Assembly: GCA_012799315.1 (NCBI GenBank)
Contig: JAAZLM010000085.1
Location: 1-19,645, forward strand
DNA from: Clostridiales bacterium
GTDB taxonomy: Bacteria > Bacillota > Clostridia > Oscillospirales > Ruminococcaceae
DNA: 19,645 nucleotides
Direction of reading: 5' to 3'
Shown here: piece after piece, positions 1 through 7,181 of the stretch
Layout of the letters: each line of letters begins with the position of its first letter
Numbering within the stretch: position 1 is the first letter of the stretch
Position numbers and translations under genes: made by a program
Notes under the pieces: generated by a model
Databases searched by the model: none
What the model was told of the DNA's origin: nothing
The model's input: only the letters and a program-made list of their open reading frames with translations

Positions 1-542
1 AAGAATCATCTTATCTACATTCGCTAACGAATTTAGCATCAAATGTAGAAGTTAGAAATGGTATTATAGATTTTGCTCCAACGGGGAGTGAAATTGTCCT
101 ATCTAATCTACCTTTAGAAATAAAAGAGAGCACTACAAGTACAAGCACATCTGCATCTTCTGTAACTACATCTTTAACTACAACAATCACATCTGCAACT
201 ACAACATTCGCTACACATCAAACTTCTATAACTACTGTGACGACTGATGATTCGACCACAATAAATACCCCCTCTTCACCATTGGGCACTGAAATTGAGG
301 GCAATTCGTCCAACATAAACAACGAGAATCAATGCGGCTATGTAAAAGTAAGTCAAAGTTATTCTAGTACAGGCACTATTGATAACACCGATGCCACTTT
401 CGAAGATATGGACAGTTCTACAATCAAAGAGAACAATCCTTCTACTTATGGTAGAGTTGGCACATTGTTTTTGCCGTTAATCTTTGGTATTATCATCTAT
501 TTAAACTTTAGCAATGGTCGGACTAAAAAGCACCGTGTATAA
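1..542 (+). CDS. C-terminal part of a Ser/Thr-rich membrane-anchored surface protein (5' truncated by window edge)
   Basis: The frame is open from the first full codon at position 3 to the TAA at 540-542, about 179 residues, so the gene starts upstream of the window. The first ~40 residues look like the end of a folded domain. Next comes a low-complexity stretch dominated by Thr and Ser (about 125-260), then a polar Asn/Ser-rich segment. The protein ends in one hydrophobic stretch (LFLPLIFGIIIYLNF, about 474-515) and a short basic tail (NGRTKKHRV). This is the layout of an extracellular domain on a mucin-like stalk with a C-terminal membrane anchor. I see no LPXTG sorting signal before the hydrophobic segment. 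A GTG at 237 could be mistaken for a start, but the frame stays open upstream. The function of the missing N-terminal part is unknown. It is unrelated in content to the purine operon downstream. Confidence 0.7.
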   Translation, partial: ESSYLHSLTNLASNVEVRNGIIDFAPTGSEIVLSNLPLEIKESTTSTSTSASSVTTSLTTTITSATTTFATHQTSITTVTTDDSTTINTPSSPLGTEIEGNSSNINNENQCGYVKVSQSYSSTGTIDNTDATFEDMDSSTIKENNPSTYGRVGTLFLPLIFGIIIYLNFSNGRTKKHRV

Positions 543-624
543 ATAAGTTGTCATGATATCTATAATTTGTACAACTTGCATATTATAGCTATATTGTGAA
601 CATGTCTTTTCTCCACTTTTAACC

Positions 625-651
625 TTGATATTTCTGCCGATATAGTATAAT
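625..651 (+). promoter_or_regulatory. sigma-A-like promoter of the purine operon
   Basis: A TTGATA -35 (625-630) and a perfect TATAAT -10 (646-651) are separated by 15 nt. Reading TAATAT at 648-653 as the -10 gives a 17-nt spacer. Transcription would begin near 658, leaving a leader of about 220 nt before purE. No other good promoter is visible between the upstream stop codon and purE. Confidence 0.6.
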
Positions 652-657
652 ATATAA

Positions 658-852
658 GTATGTGTTTATGTTTAAATGCAATTTATTCTTGGTTGAAAGG
701 TGTTGCGTGATGGGATTTGCTATCAAGAGCACTAGGCATTTTCCATATTGTGATAAATGGTCGGCTTTTTGTAGTTTTACAAATTCGCCGTATCCTATCG
801 CACCATAAATGTATATTAAGCTGTGGCATACCTTGTCGCAGTTTATTTTTTT
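658..852 (+). ncRNA. candidate structured 5' leader (riboswitch-like, class not recognised) of the purine operon
   Basis: The transcribed leader can fold into a branched structure. An 8-bp closing stem pairs GATGGGAT (709-716) with ATCCTATC (792-799). An outer GGTG (699-702)/CACC (801-804) pairing extends it, with further possible pairing of ATTTAT (681-686) to ATAAAT (805-810). Inside lie a small hairpin near 718-731, CCAT/ATGG at 743-746/757-760, and a long hairpin with CGGC/GCCG (762-765/787-790) plus TTTGTA/TACAAA (768-773/778-783). The terminator at 817-852 follows directly. I looked for the conserved cores of purine, ZTP (pfl), PRPP/guanidine (ykkC) and tetrahydrofolate riboswitches and saw none. 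The folding was done by eye; ligand and mechanism are unknown. Confidence 0.45.
817..852 (+). terminator. intrinsic terminator / attenuator just upstream of purE
   Basis: The arm CTGTGGCA (821-828) pairs with TGTCGCAG (834-841) over 8 bp, including two G-U pairs, with loop TACCT. The stem extends through 817-820 and 842-845 to about 12 bp. The T-run TTTATTTTTTT (842-852) follows at once. It lies inside the operon leader between the promoter and the purE Shine-Dalgarno (865-870), so it should act conditionally rather than as an end-of-gene terminator. Confidence 0.72.
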
Positions 853-877
853 GAATAAAACTATGGAGGTATATGAA

Positions 878-1378
878 ATGGCGAAGAAAGTAGCAATTAT
901 AATGGGGAGTGATAGTGACTTCCCTACTATTAAGGGCGCATGCACAACATTGAAGAAATTCGGTATAGAATATGAGGCTCATGTATTATCGGCACATCGT
1001 ACACCGGAGCAAGCAAGTACCTTTGCATCGAATGCAAAAGAAAATAACTTCGGAGTAATTATAGCCGCCGCTGGTAAAGCTGCCCATTTGGCAGGGGTGC
1101 TTGCTGCACATACTACTTTGCCCGTAATTGGAATCCCGATAAAATCATCGACTTTAGACGGGTTAGATGCTTTACTTTCTACTGTACAAATGCCGAGCGG
1201 TATCCCTGTTGCTACTGTTGCGATCGATGGTGCTGAAAATGCTGCATTACTTGCTGCGCAAATTCTAGCTGTTAACGATAGTGATATTGATGTTAAGCTA
1301 GTAAAGTTTAAAGAAAGCATGGTGGAGGCAGTTTTAGAAAAAGATAAAAAAGTCATGGAAGAAGCTAAAAATCTATAA
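878..1378 (+). CDS. purE: 5-(carboxyamino)imidazole ribonucleotide mutase (PurE, class I type)
   Basis: This 166-residue protein interconverts N5-CAIR and CAIR in de novo purine synthesis. The start ATG at 878 follows GGAGGT (865-870) by 7 nt; an upstream in-frame ATG at 809 is rejected because it lies inside the leader hairpins. Visible motifs are MGSDSD (9-14), SAHRTP (38-43) and an AAAGKAAHLAG segment (63-73), with NAALLAAQIL near residue 121. The SAHRTP and AAHL signatures match class I (mutase) PurE, which works with PurK in well-studied bacteria, rather than the class II carboxylase. No purK is in this window. The expected second Gly of the GGAAHL loop is Lys here, which I recall as common in Clostridia. 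It is the first gene of the operon, 20 nt before purC. Confidence 0.95.
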   Translation: MAKKVAIIMGSDSDFPTIKGACTTLKKFGIEYEAHVLSAHRTPEQASTFASNAKENNFGVIIAAAGKAAHLAGVLAAHTTLPVIGIPIKSSTLDGLDALLSTVQMPSGIPVATVAIDGAENAALLAAQILAVNDSDIDVKLVKFKESMVEAVLEKDKKVMEEAKNL

Positions 1379-1398
1379 TTTAGAAAAGGAAGATTATT

Positions 1399-2109
1399 AT
1401 GAAAAAGACAACTTTGCTCTATGAGGGAAAAGCTAAAAAGGTTTTTAAAACTGAGGACGAAAATCTATTAATCGTTGATTATAAAGACGATGCTACCGCA
1501 TTTGACGGTAAGAAAAAAGGCGCTATAAACGATAAAGGCATTATAAACAACCGTGTCACAAACCACCTAATGCAATACCTTGAGAAGAATGGTATTCCGA
1601 CGCATTTTGTAAAAGAAATTTCCGATAGAGAAACGATAGTGAAGAAGGTATCCATCATACCGATCGAAGTTATTGTCCGCAATATAGCGGCGGGCTCACT
1701 ATCAAAAAGGCTTGGATTAGAAGAGGGAACGAAGCTATCTAAGACCGTGCTTGAATATTGCTATAAGGACGATTCATTGGGCGATCCTATGATAAATGAA
1801 TATCACATTGCTGCTATGGAACTTGCTACTGAAGATGAGCTCAAGGCCATTGCCGAATATTCATTTAAAGTAAATGATCTTCTTACAGAATATCTAATCG
1901 ATCTTGGTATTGAATTAGTTGATTTTAAGTTAGAGTTCGGCAAAACAAGCGACGGAACAGTTATCCTATCCGATGAAATTTCTCCCGATACATGTCGTTT
2001 CTGGGATTCTAAAACTGGGGAAAAGCTTGATAAAGATAGATTTAGGCGTGATTTAGGTGGGGAGGAAGACGCTTATAAAGAAATAATGCGAAGACTACTA
2101 GGAGAATAA
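1399..2109 (+). CDS. purC: phosphoribosylaminoimidazole-succinocarboxamide (SAICAR) synthase
   Basis: PurC joins CAIR and aspartate with ATP to form SAICAR. The 236-residue length is normal for the bacterial family. Visible motifs are the N-terminal nucleotide-binding [10 protein letters not shown] (7-16), the [10 protein letters not shown] segment near residue 34, the family signature [14 protein letters not shown] near residue 93, and [15 protein letters not shown] near residue 190, which carries conserved acidic residues. The start ATG has AAAGGAAG about 7 nt upstream (1385-1392). It sits directly downstream of purE, the enzyme that makes its substrate. purB, which uses its product, is not in this window. 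Confidence 0.96.
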   Translation: MKKTTLLYEGKAKKVFKTEDENLLIVDYKDDATAFDGKKKGAINDKGIINNRVTNHLMQYLEKNGIPTHFVKEISDRETIVKKVSIIPIEVIVRNIAAGSLSKRLGLEEGTKLSKTVLEYCYKDDSLGDPMINEYHIAAMELATEDELKAIAEYSFKVNDLLTEYLIDLGIELVDFKLEFGKTSDGTVILSDEISPDTCRFWDSKTGEKLDKDRFRRDLGGEEDAYKEIMRRLLGE

Positions 2110-2131
2110 TCGCTATTGTATAAGAAAATTT

Positions 2132-2137
2132 GGAGGT
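2132..2137 (+). promoter_or_regulatory. Shine-Dalgarno that fixes the purF start
   Basis: GGAGGT lies 7 nt before the ATG at 2145. It overlaps the alternative in-frame TTG at 2130, so that upstream start is unlikely. Confidence 0.75.
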
Positions 2138-2144
2138 ATTTATA

Positions 2145-3569
2145 ATGGGACAACTCCATGAGGAGTGTGGCGTATTCGGTATATATACAAATGAAGTTTC
2201 TGATGTTGCTGCAGATACTTATGTTGCACTCTATGCTCTTCAGCATCGTGGGCAGGAAAGTTGCGGTATAGTCACTAACGACGATGGAATACTGACCTAT
2301 CATAAAGATTTAGGGCTTGTGTGCGATGTATTCACTAAAGATGTACTCGAAAAGCTCGGTAAGGGTAAGATCGCAATTGGCCATGTTAGATATTCTACGG
2401 CTGATAAAGCGAATAGATCCAATTCACAACCATTAGTTGTAAGGCATATAAAAGGGCCAATGGCCATCGCACATAATGGCAAGTTGACCAATGCGCAGGA
2501 ATTACGTTCAGAATACGAACTGAACGGCGGGATTTTTCACACGACGAATGATACTGAAGTAATTTCATATGCGATTACCGAACAAAGGATAGTGACTAAC
2601 TCCATTGAGGAGGCAGTCGAAAAAGCAATGTACCGATTAAAAGGCGCCTATTCCTTAGTAATGATGTCGCCAAAGAAGTTGATAGCGGCAAGGGACCCTC
2701 TTGGATTTCGTCCGTTATGCTTAGGGGTAATCGATGGCGGTTATGTAGTCGCATCCGAATCCTGTGCGCTTGATGGTATAGGCGCCGAATTCGTCAGGGA
2801 CGTTATGCCCGGTGAGATTGTGATAATTGACGATAACGGGATTCGCTCAATTGATACTCATTGCGGCAGTAATGGTAAGTTATGCGTATTTGAATTTGTC
2901 TATTTCGCACGACCTGATTCTATATTAGAGGGGGCAAGTGTTCACCGTGCTCGAATAAGAGCGGGGCATTATCTTTCACTTGAGCATCCCGTTCAAGCGG
3001 ATGTAGTAATTGGAGTCCCCGATTCTGGACTTGATGCAGCGCTCGGATTTTCGCAGCAGTCGGGCATCCCCTATGGAGTAGGCTTCATAAAAAATAGGTA
3101 TGTTGGTAGAACATTTATTCAGCCGACACAAAGGGAGCGTGAGCGCTCAGTCCATATTAAACTTAATGTAATTAAAGCAAATGTAAAAGGTAAGCGTGTT
3201 GTGTTAATTGACGATTCGATTGTTCGGGGCACAACTATCGGTAGAATTGTTACACTTCTTCGTGAGGCTGGAGCAACAGAGGTTCACATTAGGATTTCTT
3301 GCCCTCCATTCTTAAATCCATGTTACTTCGGTACCGATATTGATAGCAGGGATAAGTTAATTGCCTGCCGTATGTCGCAGGAGGAGATAAAAAATCACAT
3401 TGGTGCAGATAGCTTAGGGTATCTTAGTGTCGATAGCGTGAACCGTATCGCAGAAAATGCACATTGTGAATTTTGCGATGGATGTTTTACTGGTAATTAT
3501 CCTGCGGAGATACCGCAGTGTGAGCAGAAAAACAAATTCGAAACAAAGATAAATAGCATGGTTGAATAA
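2145..3569 (+). CDS. purF: amidophosphoribosyltransferase, Fe-S type
   Basis: PurF makes 5-phosphoribosylamine from PRPP and glutamine, the committed step of purine synthesis. From ATG 2145 the protein has 474 residues. The N-terminal glutaminase domain begins after a seven-residue propeptide, with nucleophile Cys8 in EECGVFGIY; by analogy with Bacillus PurF, removal of this propeptide would expose the catalytic Cys. The PRPP loop is VVLIDDSIVRGTT (352-364). Cys247, Cys393, Cys444 and Cys447 (in CEFCDGCFTGNYP) match the four ligands of the [4Fe-4S] cluster in the Bacillus-type enzyme, so this should be the oxygen-sensitive, cluster-containing class. It is 35 nt after purC and 18 nt before purM. 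Confidence 0.96.
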   Translation: MGQLHEECGVFGIYTNEVSDVAADTYVALYALQHRGQESCGIVTNDDGILTYHKDLGLVCDVFTKDVLEKLGKGKIAIGHVRYSTADKANRSNSQPLVVRHIKGPMAIAHNGKLTNAQELRSEYELNGGIFHTTNDTEVISYAITEQRIVTNSIEEAVEKAMYRLKGAYSLVMMSPKKLIAARDPLGFRPLCLGVIDGGYVVASESCALDGIGAEFVRDVMPGEIVIIDDNGIRSIDTHCGSNGKLCVFEFVYFARPDSILEGASVHRARIRAGHYLSLEHPVQADVVIGVPDSGLDAALGFSQQSGIPYGVGFIKNRYVGRTFIQPTQRERERSVHIKLNVIKANVKGKRVVLIDDSIVRGTTIGRIVTLLREAGATEVHIRISCPPFLNPCYFGTDIDSRDKLIACRMSQEEIKNHIGADSLGYLSVDSVNRIAENAHCEFCDGCFTGNYPAEIPQCEQKNKFETKINSMVE

Positions 3570-3574
3570 AGATT

Positions 3575-3580
3575 GGAGAG
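3575..3580 (+). promoter_or_regulatory. Shine-Dalgarno that fixes the purM start
   Basis: GGAGAG lies 7 nt before the ATG at 3588. The alternative in-frame TTG at 3573 is rejected because it would overlap this site. Confidence 0.7.
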
Positions 3581-3587
3581 AAAGCAC

Positions 3588-4622
3588 ATGAAAAGTTATA
3601 GCGATAGTTATAAAAATGCAGGTGTTGACGTAACTGCAGGGTATAAAGCGGTAGAGCTGATGAAATCACATATTGCAAAGACAACATCTAAAGGAGTTCT
3701 ATCCGGTATTGGTGGCTTTGGTGGTTTATTTGAGCTTGATTTAACTGGAATTAAGAACCCCGTATTAGTATCCGGCACTGACGGTGTTGGTACGAAGCTT
3801 AAAATTGCATTCAGTCTAGATAAGCACGATACTATTGGAATTGACTGTGTTGCAATGTGCGCAAACGATATAGTTTGCAGTGGGGCTAAGCCACTATACT
3901 TTCTTGACTATATTGCTGTTGGCAAGAATGTACCGGAAAGAGTTGCTGAGATTGTGAGCGGGATAGCACAAGGCTGCATTGAGTCGGATTGTGCATTAAT
4001 AGGCGGCGAAACTGCTGAGATGCCCGGATTCTATCCAGAAGACGAATACGATGTTGCTGGATTCTGCGTTGGCGTCGTCGATAAGTCGGAAATTATTGAT
4101 ATTACAACGCAAAAAGCAGGAGACGTTATAATAGCAATTGCCTCTAGCGGTGTGCATTCAAATGGCTTTTCCCTAGTGAGGAAGGTTTTTAGCTCGAGTG
4201 ACACAAATATGTTAAGACATATTTCCGAATTATCAACTTCTTTAGGTGAAGCACTTTTAACACCGACGAAGATTTATGTGAAACCGATATTGAATCTATT
4301 ATCACAAGTTAAGGTTAAATCAATTTCTCATATTACTGGCGGTGGTTTTTATGAAAATATCCCCCGCTCACTGCCCGAAGGATTGTCGGCAAAGGTTGAG
4401 CTATCAAGTATTGAAATTCTGCCTATTTTCGATTTAATTAAATCGGCTGGGAATATCCCTCTTAATGATATGTTCAACACCTTTAATATGGGAGTTGGAA
4501 TGTGCGTTGTCGTAGATAAAAACGATGCAGACAAGGCATTGGACTCCTTGAGGAAAAGTGGCGAAAATGCATATATCATCGGTGAACTATACGACGGTGA
4601 GGACGGGATTGTGCTATGCTAA
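3588..4622 (+). CDS. purM: phosphoribosylformylglycinamidine cyclo-ligase (AIR synthetase)
   Basis: PurM closes the imidazole ring, converting FGAM and ATP to AIR. The protein has 344 residues, the normal family length. It shows the AIRS/PurM-type ATP-binding features: SGIGGFGGLFEL (39-50), SGTDGVGTKLKIA (62-74), the GIDCVAMCANDIVCSGA block (about 84-100), GGETAEMPGFYPEDEYDVAGF (139-159) and the later HITGGGFYENIPR. ATG 3588 was chosen for its Shine-Dalgarno. The stop overlaps the purN start by 7 nt, suggesting translational coupling. FGAM synthetase (PurL/PurQ/PurS), which makes its substrate, is not in the window. Confidence 0.96.
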   Translation: MKSYSDSYKNAGVDVTAGYKAVELMKSHIAKTTSKGVLSGIGGFGGLFELDLTGIKNPVLVSGTDGVGTKLKIAFSLDKHDTIGIDCVAMCANDIVCSGAKPLYFLDYIAVGKNVPERVAEIVSGIAQGCIESDCALIGGETAEMPGFYPEDEYDVAGFCVGVVDKSEIIDITTQKAGDVIIAIASSGVHSNGFSLVRKVFSSSDTNMLRHISELSTSLGEALLTPTKIYVKPILNLLSQVKVKSISHITGGGFYENIPRSLPEGLSAKVELSSIEILPIFDLIKSAGNIPLNDMFNTFNMGVGMCVVVDKNDADKALDSLRKSGENAYIIGELYDGEDGIVLC

Positions 4623-5242
4623 ACATAGTGGTATTAGTGTCTGGCGGAGGAACGAATTTACAAGCTTTAATTAATGCGCAGAAAAATGGTGAGATCACGG
4701 GTGGGAGGATTTCATGCGTCATTTCTAGCAATCCGAATGCCTATGCCCTAGAAAGAGCGAAAGACGATAATATTCCTACCGTCGTGGTGAGTAGAAAAGA
4801 TTATGCGGACAATGATAGTTATAGTGAAGCATTGAATGCTGCATTAAATGAAGTTAATGCCGATATAATCGTGCTTGCGGGCTTTATGAGCATATTATCG
4901 AAATCGCTGACTGACAAATACCAGTATCGTATTCTTAATGTCCACCCATCACTCATACCTTCATTCTGTGGTGAAGGATTCTACGGATTGAAAGTCCATG
5001 AGGCCGTATTAGCATGCGGTGTGAAGGTAACTGGTGCAACAGTGCATTTTGTTAATGAGGTGGCAGATGCCGGAGCAATTATAATGCAAAAGGCAGTAGA
5101 TGTTAAGCGCAGCGATAGCCCCGAAACACTGCAAAAACGTGTAATGGAAGAAGCCGAATGGCAGATACTCCCGAGGGCTCTATCGCTATTATGCGAGGGG
5201 AAAATTGAAATAGACGATGGTCGGGCATATATCATTGAATAA
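4616..5242 (+). CDS. purN: phosphoribosylglycinamide formyltransferase (folate-dependent GART)
   Basis: PurN transfers a formyl group from 10-formyltetrahydrofolate to GAR. This 208-residue protein has the N-terminal SGGGTNLQALI phosphate-binding loop (9-19). The formyltransferase catalytic triad is visible as Asn108 and His110 in ILNVHPSLIPSF and Asp151 in HFVNEVADAGAII, equivalent to Asn106, His108 and Asp144 of the E. coli enzyme. ATG 4616 overlaps the end of purM by 7 nt, and the GGTGAGGACGG sequence inside purM upstream could serve as its Shine-Dalgarno. The PurN type ties purine synthesis to the folate pool, unlike formate-dependent PurT. Confidence 0.96.
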   Translation: MLNIVVLVSGGGTNLQALINAQKNGEITGGRISCVISSNPNAYALERAKDDNIPTVVVSRKDYADNDSYSEALNAALNEVNADIIVLAGFMSILSKSLTDKYQYRILNVHPSLIPSFCGEGFYGLKVHEAVLACGVKVTGATVHFVNEVADAGAIIMQKAVDVKRSDSPETLQKRVMEEAEWQILPRALSLLCEGKIEIDDGRAYIIE

Positions 5243-5252
5243 GGAGAGTTAA

Positions 5253-5960
5253 ATGAAATCAATTGATAAGTTTTTAGATAATAACCCCTATCCCGGTAGA
5301 GGGATAATAGTCGGTAAAACGAATGACGGCAAGAAAGCCGTTATAGCCTATTTCATAATGGGTAGGAGCGAAAACAGCAGGAATCGAATCTTCACTAAGA
5401 CGGATGACGGGATTAGGACACAGGCATATGATGAGTCAAAATTAACCGATCCATCCCTGATTATATATTCTTCAGTAAGAACAATCGGCGATGTACATAT
5501 AGTAACAAACGGTGATCAAACAGACACTGTCTATGAATATTTGGAACGGGGAGATACATTCGAAAATGCATTAAGGTCACGGGAATTCGAACCTGATAAG
5601 CCGAATTACACTCCACGAATTTCAGGGATTGTGACAATTTGCGATGATGATCTTTCCTACACTTTATCCATACTTAAAAGCTCGAACGGGAATCCGAAAT
5701 CGTGCGAAAGATTATTCTATGAATATTCGGCGCCTCTAAATGGTCAGGGCAAATTCATACATACATATAAATGCGATGGTGATCCCCTACCCTCATTCAA
5801 AGGTGAGCCTAAGACAATTGCTATTAACGATGATATTGATAGCTTCACCTCTTTGATATGGAATAGCTTAAATAAAGATAACAAAGTATCTTTGTTTGTG
5901 CAGTATATCGCAATTGATGGCAGCGGTGAAGATTGCCGCATTGTCAATAAAAATCAATAG
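5253..5960 (+). CDS. purO: PurO-family IMP cyclohydrolase
   Basis: This 235-residue protein is recognised as the PurO-type (archaeal-type) IMP cyclohydrolase family, which closes the ring of FAICAR to give IMP. Family-like segments are NPYPGRGIIVGKTNDGK (11-27) and AYFIMGRSENSRNR (32-45), NGDQTD (86-91), REFEPDKPNYTPRISG (110-125), FIHTYKCDGDPLPSFKGEP (168-186) and NKDNKVSLFVQYI near 207-219. It has no MGS-like fold motifs of the PurH N-terminal domain. AAGGAG sits 6 nt before the ATG and only 10 nt separate it from purN. It precedes an AICAR formyltransferase that lacks a cyclohydrolase domain, so the two together replace bifunctional PurH. The activity is inferred from family and context. 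The symbol purO is given by homology; bacterial members are often left unnamed. Confidence 0.85.
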   Translation: MKSIDKFLDNNPYPGRGIIVGKTNDGKKAVIAYFIMGRSENSRNRIFTKTDDGIRTQAYDESKLTDPSLIIYSSVRTIGDVHIVTNGDQTDTVYEYLERGDTFENALRSREFEPDKPNYTPRISGIVTICDDDLSYTLSILKSSNGNPKSCERLFYEYSAPLNGQGKFIHTYKCDGDPLPSFKGEPKTIAINDDIDSFTSLIWNSLNKDNKVSLFVQYIAIDGSGEDCRIVNKNQ

Positions 5961-5986
5961 ATATTAAATGAAAGGTGCGGAATATA

Positions 5987-7162
5987 ATGAGTAGCGAATT
6001 ACAGCTTAAATATGGGTGTAATCCTAATCAAAAGCCTGCTAGGATTTTCATGCAAGAAGATGATCTACCCATTGAAATTTTAAATGGAAATCCCGGCTAT
6101 ATAAATTTACTCGATGCTTTTAATGGCTGGCAGTTAGTTAAAGAATTAAAGGAAGCAACTGGGCTCCCGGCAGCAACATCATTCAAACACGTTAGTCCAG
6201 CGGGTGCAGCGGTAGGACAACCTTTATCCGATACATTGCAAAAGATATATTTTGTTGATGACTTGGAGTTATCCCCCTTAGCTTGTGCTTATGCTAGGGC
6301 ACGAGGAGCGGATAGAATGTCTTCATATGGCGATTTTATCGCTCTGTCCGATGAGTGCGATGCGTCCACTGCTACAATGATAGCAAGAGAGGTCTCCGAT
6401 GGAATAATTGCACCATCATATACTGATGAGGCTCTTTCGATTCTTAAATCAAAGCGAAAGGGCACATATAATATTATTAAGATAGATGAGAATTATATAC
6501 CATCGCCAATTGAGCAAAAGCAAGTATTCGGCATCACCTTTGAACAGGGGCGCAATGAAATAAAAATTGATGAATCAATGCTTGATAATATAATCACCGA
6601 TACAAAAAACATGAACAATGATGCTAAACGTGATTTGTTAATAGCACTCATTACACTTAAATATACTCAGTCCAATTCTGTTTGCTATGCTAAAGATGGT
6701 CAAGCCATCGGAATTGGCGCTGGGCAGCAATCAAGGATACATTGCACACGATTAGCGGGGAATAAGGCGGATATATGGCATTTGAGGCAGCATCCTAAAG
6801 TGCTTAACCTAGACTTCCTACCTAATATTCGTCGTGCGGATCGTGATAATGCTATTGATATTTATATTTCGGATGATTATATGGATGTAATCGGTGAAAA
6901 TCTATGGCAAAATACCTTCACCACTCGTCCAGAAGCATTGACAAAAGAAGAAAAATCGCAGTGGCTGAAGTCCGTTACCGATGTTTCACTCGGATCGGAT
7001 GCATTCTTCCCATTCGGCGATAATATAGAACGTGCTTTTAAGTCGGGCGTTAGCTTTATTGCACAGCCCGGCGGATCGATAAGAGATGATAATGTAATAG
7101 AAACGTGTAACAAATATGGTATAACTATGGCATTCACAGGCATTAGGTTATTCCACCATTAA
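5987..7162 (+). CDS. purH: stand-alone AICAR formyltransferase (PurH C-terminal-domain homologue)
   Basis: The enzyme formylates AICAR with 10-formyltetrahydrofolate to give FAICAR. From ATG 5987 (AAAGGTG at 5971-5977) it has 391 residues and starts directly at LKYGCNPNQ (7-15), the motif that opens the formyltransferase half of PurH/ATIC; the ~200-residue IMP cyclohydrolase half is absent. The catalytic Lys67-His68 pair lies in SFKHVSPAG. Other family blocks are ARARGADRMSSYGDF (103-117), KYTQSNSVCYAKDGQ (225-239), GIGAGQQSRIHCTRLAG (242-258), SDAFFPFGDNI and C-terminal LFHH. These blocks resemble animal ATIC more than E. coli PurH, which has VKHANPCGVA at the active site. It sits 26 nt after the PurO-like gene that uses its product. 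An in-frame GTG at 5975 is less likely as start. Confidence 0.9.
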   Translation: MSSELQLKYGCNPNQKPARIFMQEDDLPIEILNGNPGYINLLDAFNGWQLVKELKEATGLPAATSFKHVSPAGAAVGQPLSDTLQKIYFVDDLELSPLACAYARARGADRMSSYGDFIALSDECDASTATMIAREVSDGIIAPSYTDEALSILKSKRKGTYNIIKIDENYIPSPIEQKQVFGITFEQGRNEIKIDESMLDNIITDTKNMNNDAKRDLLIALITLKYTQSNSVCYAKDGQAIGIGAGQQSRIHCTRLAGNKADIWHLRQHPKVLNLDFLPNIRRADRDNAIDIYISDDYMDVIGENLWQNTFTTRPEALTKEEKSQWLKSVTDVSLGSDAFFPFGDNIERAFKSGVSFIAQPGGSIRDDNVIETCNKYGITMAFTGIRLFHH

Positions 7163-7181
7163 AATAGAGAGGAAAGATAAA

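Noticed and set aside
1..30. Similarity between the first ~30 bases and 11546-11575 (both contain AAGAATC and TTATCTACAT)
   Set aside because: The match is interrupted and lies in two unrelated coding regions; it is probably chance, not a repeat.
545..577. 7-bp inverted repeat AAGTTGT/ACAACTT after the first gene, a possible terminator
   Set aside because: The loop is 19 nt and no T-run follows, so I could not support a terminator call.
979..1356. Open frame on the minus strand inside purE
   Set aside because: It is fully contained in purE, has no Shine-Dalgarno, and its translation shows no family features; purE is certain.
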